42,877 nt of DNA from Marinitoga sp. 38H-ov. GTDB lineage: Bacteria; Thermotogota; Thermotogae; Petrotogales; Petrotogaceae. A program made the position numbers and the translations under genes. Positions 35,062-42,608 of this stretch are shown here, piece by piece. Position 1 is the stretch's first letter. Every line of letters begins with the position of its first letter. The notes under the pieces are model-generated. The model ran no database searches, was not told where the DNA came from, and saw only the letters and a program-made list of their open reading frames with translations. The stretch is taken from contig NZ_LNGH01000004.1 in NCBI RefSeq assembly GCF_011057715.1, positions 1 to 42,877 on the forward strand, given 5' to 3'.

Positions 35062-35673
35062 ATTTTTTTTAGATATTTTTATACAAAAAAATATATTCAA
35101 CTATTAATAATGTAAAAAAGCCCAAAATATTAGATTTGGGATGTGGATCTGGAAATCAAACAATAGTATTATCAGAATTGTCAGAAGGAATTAAATATGC
35201 TGTTGATTACTATAATCAATATTTAGAAAAACTTAAAAGGAAAATAGATTTAATGAATATAAAAAATATTATTACTCTTCAAGGAGATATGAAAAATTTA
35301 GAATTTGAAAAAGAATATTTGGATATTGTATGGTCTGAGGGAGCAATATATATAATGGGGGTTGAAAATGGGTTTAAAAAGTATAAAAAATATTTAAAAA
35401 AGGCGGATATATGGCTGTATCTCATTTAAGCTGGTTAAAAAGGGATAAACCTAAAGAAATAATTGAATACTGGAGAAAAAACTATCCCGAAATTAGGCAT
35501 ATTAATGAAAATAAAAAAATAATTAAAGATCAAGGATAAAATTTTTGAAAAAGAAATATAATAACAATTCTAATTTTGATAATATAGTAAATGAAATATT
35601 GTTAGAAATAAAAACGTATGAAAAATATTCTGAATATTATGGATATGTATTCTACATATGCAGAAAACTATAA
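35054..35673 (+). pseudogene. Broken class I SAM methyltransferase
   Basis: Pieces of one methyltransferase lie in order in several frames. 'MNEFFLDIF' starts at 35054 after AAGGAG. 'ILDLGCGSGNQTIVLSELSE' carries the SAM-binding motif I, and 'LQGDMKNLEFEKEYLDIVWS' with 'EGAIYIMGVENG' follows. A frame change near 35400 then gives 'GGYMAVSHLSWLKRDKPKE' and 'KIIKDQG'. After a gap, apparently a deletion, comes 'YEKYSEYYGYVFYICRKL'. At least two frameshifts and several stops make a functional protein very unlikely. Its end overlaps the converging MBL hydrolase gene by six bases. Confidence 0.85.
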
Positions 35674-36573
35674 TATAGCTTTCCATAATATTTTATTTTT
35701 ATTATAAGTTATATCAATTTTATTTTCTTCTTTTAAATAACTTAAAAAAGCTAGTATTGTCGTATTGTATAAATAATATAATGTTGCATTTTTAATTTCT
35801 ATTCCATAAGAATATAATAAATAGGTAATTAATTCTTCTGTAGAATGTTCTTTAATAATATAATCTAAAATTTTATTTTCTATTTCTATAATTCTATCAA
35901 GATTAGTTTTCGCTAAGCTAACAATATTTTCTAGTAAATCACCATGTGAAGGAACATAATAAGAATAATTAGATTCAATAAGTTTTAATAATGTTTTTTT
36001 TGTATTTCTTATATTTATATTAACTGGTATTTTATGTTTTTCTAATAATTCTTCTGATATTAATGAATCTCCACAAAATAATACATTATCAAATAAAATT
36101 CCTTTATGAAATTCAGTATGTCCATTAAGAGGTATTAGTTTAATATTATTGTTTTCTATATTTATTTCTTTTTCTTCATCACTTATTATATCTGTAACTT
36201 TTGATGGCTCGGCTAATAAAAATTTATTTCTTAATTCTTTAATTGGATAAGCACCAGAATATAATAAATACGGCATAAATAATGGATTTTCAATAAAACT
36301 AATTTCAGATCTAAATGAAAATATTTTTACATCAGGGCAATTTTTTTGAATATAATTATTTCCACCAATATGATCTGCATGCATATGTGTGTTAATGATA
36401 TATTTTACTGTATATCCATTTTCTTTTAGTTTTTTAACTATTCGTCTTCCTTTAGAACTATCACTACCAGTATCTATTATTAACACGTCATTATTTTCAT
36501 TAATTTTTATAACTCCTATATTGGTATTATCTTTGATATAAAAAACATTTTTGGTAATATTTTTAAATTCCAT
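35668..36573 (-). CDS. MBL-fold metallohydrolase
   Basis: A 301-residue metallo-beta-lactamase-superfamily hydrolase. The metal site motif is 'NTHMHADHIGG' (HxHxDH), with 'LIIDTGSDSSKG' before it, further ligands expected in 'PLNGHTEFHKGI' and 'LFCGDSL', and a late His in 'VPSHGDLL'. The C-terminal 90 residues are helical, similar to a winged-helix-like tail of LACTB2-type members. The substrate is unknown. GGAGG precedes the ATG. Confidence 0.88.
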   Translation of the reverse strand: MEFKNITKNVFYIKDNTNIGVIKINENNDVLIIDTGSDSSKGRRIVKKLKENGYTVKYIINTHMHADHIGGNNYIQKNCPDVKIFSFRSEISFIENPLFMPYLLYSGAYPIKELRNKFLLAEPSKVTDIISDEEKEINIENNNIKLIPLNGHTEFHKGILFDNVLFCGDSLISEELLEKHKIPVNINIRNTKKTLLKLIESNYSYYVPSHGDLLENIVSLAKTNLDRIIEIENKILDYIIKEHSTEELITYLLYSYGIEIKNATLYYLYNTTILAFLSYLKEENKIDITYNKNKILWKAIL

Positions 36574-36632
36574 AATATTCCTCCTAAAAAGTAAATTATG
36601 AATATCATATCTTAAAAGTAGCGGGTGTTATT

Positions 36633-36833
36633 ATGAAGGAATGCAAATGGTTTTTTATATGTCCAATGAAAAAATATTATGAAAAAAGGTTGATTAGTAA
36701 AAAGTGGATAGATAGCTATTGTAAAAGCAATTGGAAAAAATGTATTAGATATCAAAAAGAAGAACAAGGAATATATCATGAGGATTGGATGTTACCAGAT
36801 GGAACTTTGGATATGACTTTAAAAAATCATTAA
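36633..36833 (+). CDS. Small conserved-looking cysteine protein
   Basis: A 66-residue protein with Cys4, Cys10, Cys29 and Cys37 in 'ECKWFFICPMKKYYEKRLI', 'SYCKSNW' and 'KCIRYQ', followed by 'HEDWMLPDG'. Four cysteines in a short basic protein suggest a metal site (Zn or Fe-S). I recall similar short proteins with the closing 'DWMLPDG' motif in thermophilic anaerobes but cannot name a family with certainty. GCGGGTG precedes the ATG. It is isolated between two converging or diverging minus-strand genes. Confidence 0.7.
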   Translation: MKECKWFFICPMKKYYEKRLISKKWIDSYCKSNWKKCIRYQKEEQGIYHEDWMLPDGTLDMTLKNH

Positions 36834-36846
36834 TTTTTTATCCAAT

Positions 36847-37737
36847 CTAATAGTTTCTTAATTCACTTAATACTAATTTATAATCAAAAAAATCCAACCA
36901 TATTCCGTGGATTTTTTTTATATTCATTTTTTTTTGAAATGGAATTAATATTCTGTGATATATTTTTTGTACATATGCTTTTTTTACTTGTATTTTTATT
37001 CCTTGAGGTAGTATGCCAACAGAAATATCTATTCCTAACACATCAAATAATCCATCTAAAAAAATTTGATACTGATTTACATTTTTAAAATTACACACTG
37101 AAACCAACAAATCGTTAATTTTATAAAATTTTAGATCTTTTAATGAATCTAAAAAATCATATTGATTGATTTTTTTTGTATAAATAATATTTATAATATC
37201 TTCAAGCTTATAATTTCTGATAAATTTAGAAAAATAAAAAAATTCTTTTTCCCTTGCAGTTCTTAACATTAAAGTATCAGTATATAATCCAATTGCAAAA
37301 GATAATAATATTTTATCTTTTAATGATATAAGATTTTTTATAGAAAGTTCATATAAATTAATAACATTTGCGCTTGATTTGTTTATATATGAATAAACTG
37401 AGTTTGCAATAAATTCTTTATCTACTCTTCCATGATGGTCAAAAACAATATATTCTTTATTTTCAAAATTTAAAAATTCAACATCTTCATAATTTGAAGT
37501 ATCATAAATAAAATACACATCATACAAATTAAAATTAATTTCTTTTTCAGGAATTAATTTAAGATATTCTAGCAATCCTTCACCAGTTCGTAACTCCGGA
37601 AAAGGTATATAATAATCTCCACCAAAAATATTCATTCCCCAAAAAACTGAGGCAATTCCATCACAATCAGATAAAATATGAGTTGTATGAAGAACATTCT
37701 TTCCTTTAATATAATTTTTAATATCAAAAATGTTCAT
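36847..37737 (-). CDS. DHH-family phosphoesterase
   Basis: A 296-residue protein with the DHH core: 'HILSDCDGIASVF' (the metal-binding DxD-like motif), 'YFIYDTSN' and 'YIVFDHHGR', the DHH signature. Members cleave linear dinucleotides, cyclic-di-nucleotide products or pyrophosphate-like substrates. The C-terminal part is shorter and less glycine-rich than a typical DHHA1 domain, so the substrate is open. It starts about 19 bases after the AlkD-like gene in the same direction, probably one operon. Confidence 0.85.
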   Translation of the reverse strand: MNIFDIKNYIKGKNVLHTTHILSDCDGIASVFWGMNIFGGDYYIPFPELRTGEGLLEYLKLIPEKEINFNLYDVYFIYDTSNYEDVEFLNFENKEYIVFDHHGRVDKEFIANSVYSYINKSSANVINLYELSIKNLISLKDKILLSFAIGLYTDTLMLRTAREKEFFYFSKFIRNYKLEDIINIIYTKKINQYDFLDSLKDLKFYKINDLLVSVCNFKNVNQYQIFLDGLFDVLGIDISVGILPQGIKIQVKKAYVQKIYHRILIPFQKKMNIKKIHGIWLDFFDYKLVLSELRNY

Positions 37738-37755
37738 TATTATCTCCTATGAAAA

Positions 37756-38454
37756 TTACCATATCCCTTTTAAAATTTTTTGTCTTTCCTCTTCAGGATA
37801 TTTTTCAATAGCATATCTTAACATTGTTCTAGGCATAGTTTTATAATATTTTTTTAAAAATTCATCTTCGACTTTTTTATTTCTTTTACCAATCTCACGT
37901 AACATCCATCCAACAGCTTTATGAATTAAATCATGATTATGATTTAATAAAATTTCGCTAATTTTTAAAGAGTCATTAAAATCATTGTTTTTTATAAAAT
38001 AAAATGTAGATATAATAGCTATTCTTTGTTTCCACAAATTATTTGATTTAGCTAGATCATATAATATACTTCTATCTTTATTTTCTAAATATGGTCCAAG
38101 TAAATAAGGCGCTGAAGAATCTACTAAATCCCAATTATTAACTCTTTCTAAATTCCTTAAATAAATTTCAATAACTTCTTCTTTTTTGTTTTTAAAGTTT
38201 TGAATTAAAATAAATAAAGCGGTTAATCTGTGTTCATGATATTTTGATTGTAAAAGTTTTTCTACGTCTTCCAAAGGCATATTTTTGTATTTCTTAGCTA
38301 TTTTTCTTTGAAAGGGGACTGTTAAACCTAAAAATTCATCGCCCTCTCCATAACCACCAGGATGAGTTTGATAGAATTTATAATTTCCTTTAGCTTTTTT
38401 TTCATTATAATTTTCTTCCATTTCTTTTATAATATTTTGTAACAAATCACTCAT
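37756..38454 (-). CDS. AlkD-like DNA alkylation repair protein
   Basis: A 232-residue all-helical HEAT-like repeat protein that removes bulky or cationic alkylated bases without base flipping. Characteristic parts are 'YQTHPGGYGEGDEFLGLTVP', 'YHEHRLTALFIL', 'VNNWDLVDSSAPYLLG' (the Trp and Asp that line the DNA lesion in AlkD), 'WKQRIAIIST' and 'HKAVGWMLREIGKR'. Length and motif order match the family. GGAGGGAT precedes the ATG. Confidence 0.93.
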   Translation of the reverse strand: MSDLLQNIIKEMEENYNEKKAKGNYKFYQTHPGGYGEGDEFLGLTVPFQRKIAKKYKNMPLEDVEKLLQSKYHEHRLTALFILIQNFKNKKEEVIEIYLRNLERVNNWDLVDSSAPYLLGPYLENKDRSILYDLAKSNNLWKQRIAIISTFYFIKNNDFNDSLKISEILLNHNHDLIHKAVGWMLREIGKRNKKVEDEFLKKYYKTMPRTMLRYAIEKYPEEERQKILKGIW

Positions 38455-38530
38455 ATTATCCCTCCATTTTATTAAATATATTATATCATATAAAATGATA
38501 TAATATAGAAAAATAAGAAAGGGGAATATT

Positions 38531-39232
38531 ATGGAAAAAAAATTAAAAGTTAGTTATGATAAATTAGCTGTTCATTATGCAAAAGATGTTGACACAAAAA
38601 CTTTTAACGCTTATTATGAAAGACCTGCAATGATAAAAGCTATTGATACTATTAAAGATTTAGTAGTATTAGATGCAGGATGTGGAGCAGGTTTTTATAC
38701 TGAATGGCTCATAAATAATAAAGCAAAAGAGGTATTTGCTATAGATTTTTCAGAAAAAATGGTTGAATATACTAAAAATAGAGTTGTGGATAAAGCTAAA
38801 GTATTATTAGAAAATTTAAATGAAAAACTTTCTTTTGAAAATAATTATTTTGATCTAATAATATCTTCATTAACTTTACATTATGTAAGAGATTTAGATT
38901 TTACTTTAAAGGAATTAAGTAGAATATTAAAACCCAATGGGAAACTAATATTTTCTATTCATCATCCAATTATGACATACCTATATTTTAGTTTAGAGAA
39001 TTACTTTGAAGATATTCTACTTGAAGATGTTATTAATAAAGTTCCTGTTTATTTTTATCATAGATCATTTGATACTATTTCTAATAGTTTATATAATAAT
39101 AATTTTTTAATTGAAAGAATTATCGAGCCTAAACCAATCTATAAATTTAAAGAAGAAGATGAGAAAAATTATAAAAAATTAAATAAAAAACCTCATTTTA
39201 TAATATTTAAAACAATAAAAAGAGCTTTTTAA
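38531..39232 (+). CDS. Class I SAM-dependent methyltransferase
   Basis: A 233-residue UbiE/BioC-like methyltransferase. It has 'VVLDAGCGAGFYTEWLIN' (motif I), 'VFAIDFSEKMVEYTKN' (motif II), 'YFDLIISSLTLHYVRD' (motif IV) and 'RILKPNGKLIFSIHHP' (post-motif). The histidine pair in 'SIHHPIM' is common in this small-molecule subgroup. The substrate is not known. GAAAGGGGAA precedes the ATG, and TATAAT-like boxes occur in the 76-base divergent region shared with the AlkD-like gene. Confidence 0.9.
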   Translation: MEKKLKVSYDKLAVHYAKDVDTKTFNAYYERPAMIKAIDTIKDLVVLDAGCGAGFYTEWLINNKAKEVFAIDFSEKMVEYTKNRVVDKAKVLLENLNEKLSFENNYFDLIISSLTLHYVRDLDFTLKELSRILKPNGKLIFSIHHPIMTYLYFSLENYFEDILLEDVINKVPVYFYHRSFDTISNSLYNNNFLIERIIEPKPIYKFKEEDEKNYKKLNKKPHFIIFKTIKRAF

Positions 39233-39280
39233 ACCGTATGAAAATTTTTAAAATAATCTTATATTAAATGTTTTTAATCC

Positions 39281-39583
39281 TTCCATATCTTCATAAACCA
39301 AGAAATAATATATGCATTTCAAAACTCATTGAATGAAAATAAGAATAATACAAAACTAATAATTGTAGATCATATGTTGGAAGATAAAAAATTTTCACTG
39401 ATAAAAAGATGGAGTTTTTTCATTAAAGGATTTGCTTATAATGCTTAAAGATAGAGAATTTTATTCTGAACATATATTTTATTTCTCAAAATTCCACAAA
39501 CTAACTTAATGATATATATAAATGAATTCACTATATATGAAATCATTTCTAAAGAAAAATTTTTATTTATCAAAAAAAATTGA
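39281..39583 (+). pseudogene. Decayed coding remnant, probably a methyltransferase C-terminal part
   Basis: In the gap 39233-39867 a frame reads 'SFHIFINQEIIYAF', 'NTKLIIVDHMLEDKKFSLIK' and 'RWSFFIKGFAYNA', then stops at 39446. The next frames continue with 'KDREFYSEHIFYFSKFHKLT' and 'INEFTIYEIISKEKFLFIKK'. The first section resembles the SFHH.../KLIIVD part of SAM methyltransferases. Two frame changes and missing upstream motifs mark it as debris. Beyond 39583 the gap shows only AT-rich sequence, with one further open stretch near 39655-39725 that I cannot assign, up to the terminator. Confidence 0.45.
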
Positions 39584-39821
39584 GAATGTAAATGAACTAA
39601 TAAAAAAGTTGATATTAGTACTTTGATAAATTAAGATTAATATATAAATATTGAAAGTAGAAAAAATATGTGATTTTTTCCAAAAATGGTTTTATATACA
39701 AACTGATAAATATGAAAAATTCTAATAATGATTTATTCTTATTTACTCCGAAAGATATGGAAAGTATATACAATATATAATATAATATATGATATAATCG
39801 AAGCATAATAATGAAAATAAA

Positions 39822-39856
39822 AAAATAATACTCTGGCAGTTTAAACTGGCCAGGGT
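39822..39856 (-). terminator. Rho-independent terminator of the TPR-like gene
   Basis: CTCTGGCAGTTT pairs with AAACTGGCCAGGG (39831-39855) with one bulged G. On the minus strand a long T tract (TATTATTTTTTTA) follows. It lies 12 bases after the stop at 39868. Confidence 0.8.
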
Positions 39857-39867
39857 TATTTTAATTT

Positions 39868-41469
39868 TTATACACTCAAAAATTTTTCAATAATAGAATC
39901 AAAAAGTTCTCGTTCATTATCTTCAAAAGAGTAATATCCTAAAGCGACGCGTTTATAACCAAGACCGTATTTAATTGCAAAATTTTTGATTTTGCCTTTA
40001 GGATAAGGAGTAATAGGCCATTTAATATCATAACGAACACAATTTCTCAAAAACACATCAAATATCCTCATTTCCTCATCACTGAGCTCAAAATAATGAA
40101 GAATAAATTCCTTAAAATTCCTCACATTTTTAAAAAGCTCAGTGATGAGTTTTTTTCTTGATACGAAAAATGGAGATACATCAGATTTTATCTCTTCAAA
40201 ATCATCAGGATTCATTATCCTTTTCTCAATTTCTTTAACCTCAAATTCAGAAAGCATTAAGTTAAAAAAATACATCTTCTCATAATCCCTTGAAAAGTAT
40301 TTAATGATTTTATCTTTATCTCCTTCAAAAATCAATCTTAAAATACGACTCTTTGTAAAATATGGTTTTTCTATTAATGCTGTATATGTTGAGAAAAATA
40401 ATTTAGGAATTTTATTTCTTGCAATTGTTTTGAATTTTGCTATATTATTGTTGAAATTATTTTTAAGATGAATCTTATAAATTTCATTATTTATAGCAAA
40501 AGGATAATTAGAATTAAATGAAAGATTATAATCATCAATAATCTTTTTTAATTCAGAGGATTTTTTTGATGAATGATAACATTCTTTTTGAATTTTTTTT
40601 GATATAAAATCATTCAAATTTTTTGTTAATTCGTAAGTTTTTATATTATCAATAAAAATAAATTTGTTGAATTTATTACCAATCTTAAAATCAGGATATT
40701 TATTATGTAATTTATAAATATTGTCAGTTATATCAAAAATTCCTATATTATTGTTCATAAAATAAATCTCAAAAATAGTATCAAATTGATTATACATTTT
40801 TTGTAAATCTTCAAAATAATAACCAAGATAATATTCTAACAAATTCGCTATATATAATGATTTCTTTTTATCAATATTTTTTACCCACCACGCAGCATTA
40901 TTTAATCCAGAACACATCATTGTAGGATGAGAAAATTCTTTAGCTAAAATATATCCTTCAATAGCTTTCTTATATGCTTCATCATATTTCTTTTCATCTC
41001 TAAACTTCCTTGCTTCAGAATATTTCAATAATGACATCTGAACATAACTTTTATTATATTTATTGCTGCATATATTTATATCACCTAAATCATCATTATA
41101 AATGGAAATTAAATGTTTTAAACCTGGAAGAATTAAATTTCTAGCATACTCTGGAATAAGAGAAAAATTTTTTTTCAAATAAAAGTACTCTTTTTTAGCG
41201 TAATCTCTTTTATCTAGAATAATAAGAATTTTTATCTTTTCGAATCTTGTAAGTTCTTTTAGTATTGTTGTTGTTGTTGTTGAAATAATAATATTTGCAT
41301 ATTTAAGAGCAAGATTATGTTTATTTTTCCATTTAGCTTTTAATAATTCAATATATAAATTTAAATGACTTTTTTTATCTAAAATTCCCATAATATAATT
41401 AAGGATAGGAAGAGAATATTTACCGTATTCAACAATACTAATAATTTTTTTTAAAGAAATTGCATCCAT
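39868..41469 (-). CDS. TPR-like protein of unknown function
   Basis: A 533-residue, almost entirely helical protein without signal peptide or membrane segment. Residues about 147-215 read as tetratricopeptide-like pairs ('KYSEARKFRDEKKYDEAYKK', 'EGYILAKEFSHPTM', 'GLNNAAWW'). The N-terminal region (about 30-110) has similar helix pairs. A short run of five threonines near residue 65 is encoded by a triplet repeat. The C-terminal end 'IKNFAIKYGLGYKRVALGYY' could be a helix-turn-helix, but this is weak. AAGGTGAT precedes the ATG. It diverges from two very short peptide genes across a gene-poor region. The combination recalls peptide-sensing TPR regulators (RRNPP type: Rap, PlcR, NprR), although those have an N-terminal HTH or none. 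Function is inference only. Confidence 0.65.
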   Translation of the reverse strand: MDAISLKKIISIVEYGKYSLPILNYIMGILDKKSHLNLYIELLKAKWKNKHNLALKYANIIISTTTTTILKELTRFEKIKILIILDKRDYAKKEYFYLKKNFSLIPEYARNLILPGLKHLISIYNDDLGDINICSNKYNKSYVQMSLLKYSEARKFRDEKKYDEAYKKAIEGYILAKEFSHPTMMCSGLNNAAWWVKNIDKKKSLYIANLLEYYLGYYFEDLQKMYNQFDTIFEIYFMNNNIGIFDITDNIYKLHNKYPDFKIGNKFNKFIFIDNIKTYELTKNLNDFISKKIQKECYHSSKKSSELKKIIDDYNLSFNSNYPFAINNEIYKIHLKNNFNNNIAKFKTIARNKIPKLFFSTYTALIEKPYFTKSRILRLIFEGDKDKIIKYFSRDYEKMYFFNLMLSEFEVKEIEKRIMNPDDFEEIKSDVSPFFVSRKKLITELFKNVRNFKEFILHYFELSDEEMRIFDVFLRNCVRYDIKWPITPYPKGKIKNFAIKYGLGYKRVALGYYSFEDNERELFDSIIEKFLSV

Positions 41470-41763
41470 TTTTAATCACCTTGTATGATTTTATTAACAT
41501 AAACGTTTCACAAGAATCCAAAATGAATTAAAACTAAAAATCAAGGAAAAATCCAAAATGAAAAAACATGAAAAATTTTTTGAATTTATTAATATAAGAG
41601 AAATACAAAAAATATTACATAACTGTAAAAGAAAACGAATTAATTAAAAATTAAAAAAAACTCGGTTTCTAAAGTATTGATAAATAGCGGATTTTTATTT
41701 TAGATTTTGTTTAATAAAACCACAAAATTTCATTGCTAAAATAAAAATTGTGGAGGTGAAAAA

Positions 41764-41895
41764 GTGAAAAAAATCATATTGTTAATATTGATAATGTTTT
41801 TGTTTTCTATAATTATTTTTAGTGACGAAAATAATGACGATATTTACTCCACTGATTCTATAAACCCTAAAATTCAATCTGAATTTTCTGAATAA
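41764..41895 (+). CDS. 43-residue exported peptide precursor
   Basis: A short gene with a strong GGAGGTG seven bases before a GTG start. It encodes a lysine-led hydrophobic signal segment ('MKKIILLILIMFLFSIIIFS', about 1-20) followed by an acidic, polar tail of 23 residues ('DENNDDIYSTDSINPKIQSE' plus FSE). This is the form of secreted pro-peptides such as Phr precursors, and it diverges from the TPR-like gene 295 bases away. It is too short for domain assignment. The good ribosome-binding site and the clean signal pattern argue that it is translated. A possible promoter (TTGATA at 41677, TAGATT at 41701) lies upstream. Confidence 0.55.
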   Translation: MKKIILLILIMFLFSIIIFSDENNDDIYSTDSINPKIQSEFSE

Positions 41896-42025
41896 TTAAA
41901 AAATAACTCATGAATGGCATATCAAAAAAGATATTATATTCAATTATTCTGGGGATATAGTTAAATTATAGCACATGAATTTTTATAAAATTATAAGTTC
42001 TATAAACTAAAATTTCAAATTATTT

Positions 42026-42162
42026 TATAGTATCTTCGAAACCAGATTCCAATTAAATTAATATTTAACTAAAATAGTTGTATACCAGGAAGATAAAGGC
42101 TTTTTTCAGAATGAGTAAACATTTGATAAACAAATGCTTTTGGAATTTCGAAAGATACTATA
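42026..42162. repeat. Long imperfect inverted repeat upstream of the 32-residue peptide gene
   Basis: TATAGTATCTTCGAAA (42026-42041) is complementary to TTTCGAAAGATACTATA (42146-42162) with a single one-base gap. Inside it is a smaller hairpin CATTTG-ATAAA-CAAATG (42120-42136) followed by CTTTT. The region could fold as a structured leader or be a binding site; it ends 28 bases before the peptide start. Confidence 0.6.
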
Positions 42163-42190
42163 ACAATTGAAATAGAGAGGAGGTGTATAT

Positions 42191-42289
42191 ATGTTAAAAG
42201 GTTTTTATTCCGTAAATAAAAGTAGCACGCCGTTATTGCTATGTTCTTTTTGTCAAAGTGCAATAGTTGTTTGTGGTGTTGTATGGTAA
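42191..42289 (+). CDS. 32-residue hydrophobic Cys-rich peptide
   Basis: An ATG with a near-ideal GAGGAGGTG nine bases upstream opens a 32-codon gene. The peptide is polar at first ('MLKGFYSVNKSSTP') and then hydrophobic with three cysteines, 18, 21 and 28, in 'LLLCSFCQSAIVVCGVVW', ending in Trp. CxxC plus a third Cys, and a leader-core-like division, suggest a modified or signalling peptide. No modification enzyme or exporter is visible in the window. Short Cys-rich peptides of this size have been described in Thermotoga. An 11-base stem (42331-42341 with 42368-42378) follows. Confidence 0.5.
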   Translation: MLKGFYSVNKSSTPLLLCSFCQSAIVVCGVVW

Positions 42290-42330
42290 TAAAAATTATA
42301 ACAAATTTTTGTGTTTGATAAAAGACAAAT

Positions 42331-42378
42331 GAAGCACTTTCTAATATTTATATAAGATGATTTTTATGAAGGTGCTTC
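42331..42378 (+). terminator. Hairpin after the Cys-rich peptide gene
   Basis: GAAGCACTTTC (42331-42341) pairs with GAAGGTGCTTC (42368-42378) over 11 bases with one G-T pair and a 26-base loop. There is no T tract after it, so it may stabilise the peptide mRNA or be a repeat end rather than a classic terminator. Confidence 0.4.
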
Positions 42379-42444
42379 TATGGTGTTGATAAATAAGTAT
42401 TTTATAGAATTCTTTAAAAACTAAAAATATTATAAATAATATTA

Positions 42445-42549
42445 AAGTCTCCGGTATTAAGTCAAGAGGAAAATAAAAAAACAATAAAAATTAATAAAGA
42501 ATTAAAATAGAGAGTATTTAGAATAAAAAAGAGTAAAACAAATATTATG
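42445..42549 (+). repeat. Inverted copy of the left window edge, with a 65-bp insertion
   Basis: 42445-42468 is identical to the reverse complement of 17-40, and 42529-42549 to that of 1-21. The two right-hand pieces are separated by 65 extra bases ending in the same AAGAG word. In frame, the right copy reads 'LKSPVLSQEENKKTIKINK' and then ELK before a stop, so it is the tail of a gene related to the one at 14-493. The match on the left reaches the window edge and may continue. Confidence 0.8.
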
Positions 42550-42608
42550 CACAGAGTGCAAAAATTGAATTATTAAACTGTTTAGTTAGCTATTATTGAT
42601 ATTATCTT

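Noticed and set aside
39615-39806. A 63-codon minus-strand frame in the gap before the TPR gene terminator.
   Set aside because: Tyr/Leu/Ile-rich low-complexity product without start signals.
42069-42263. A 64-codon minus-strand frame across the Cys-rich peptide gene.
   Set aside because: No ribosome-binding site, and it overlaps a plus-strand gene with an excellent one.
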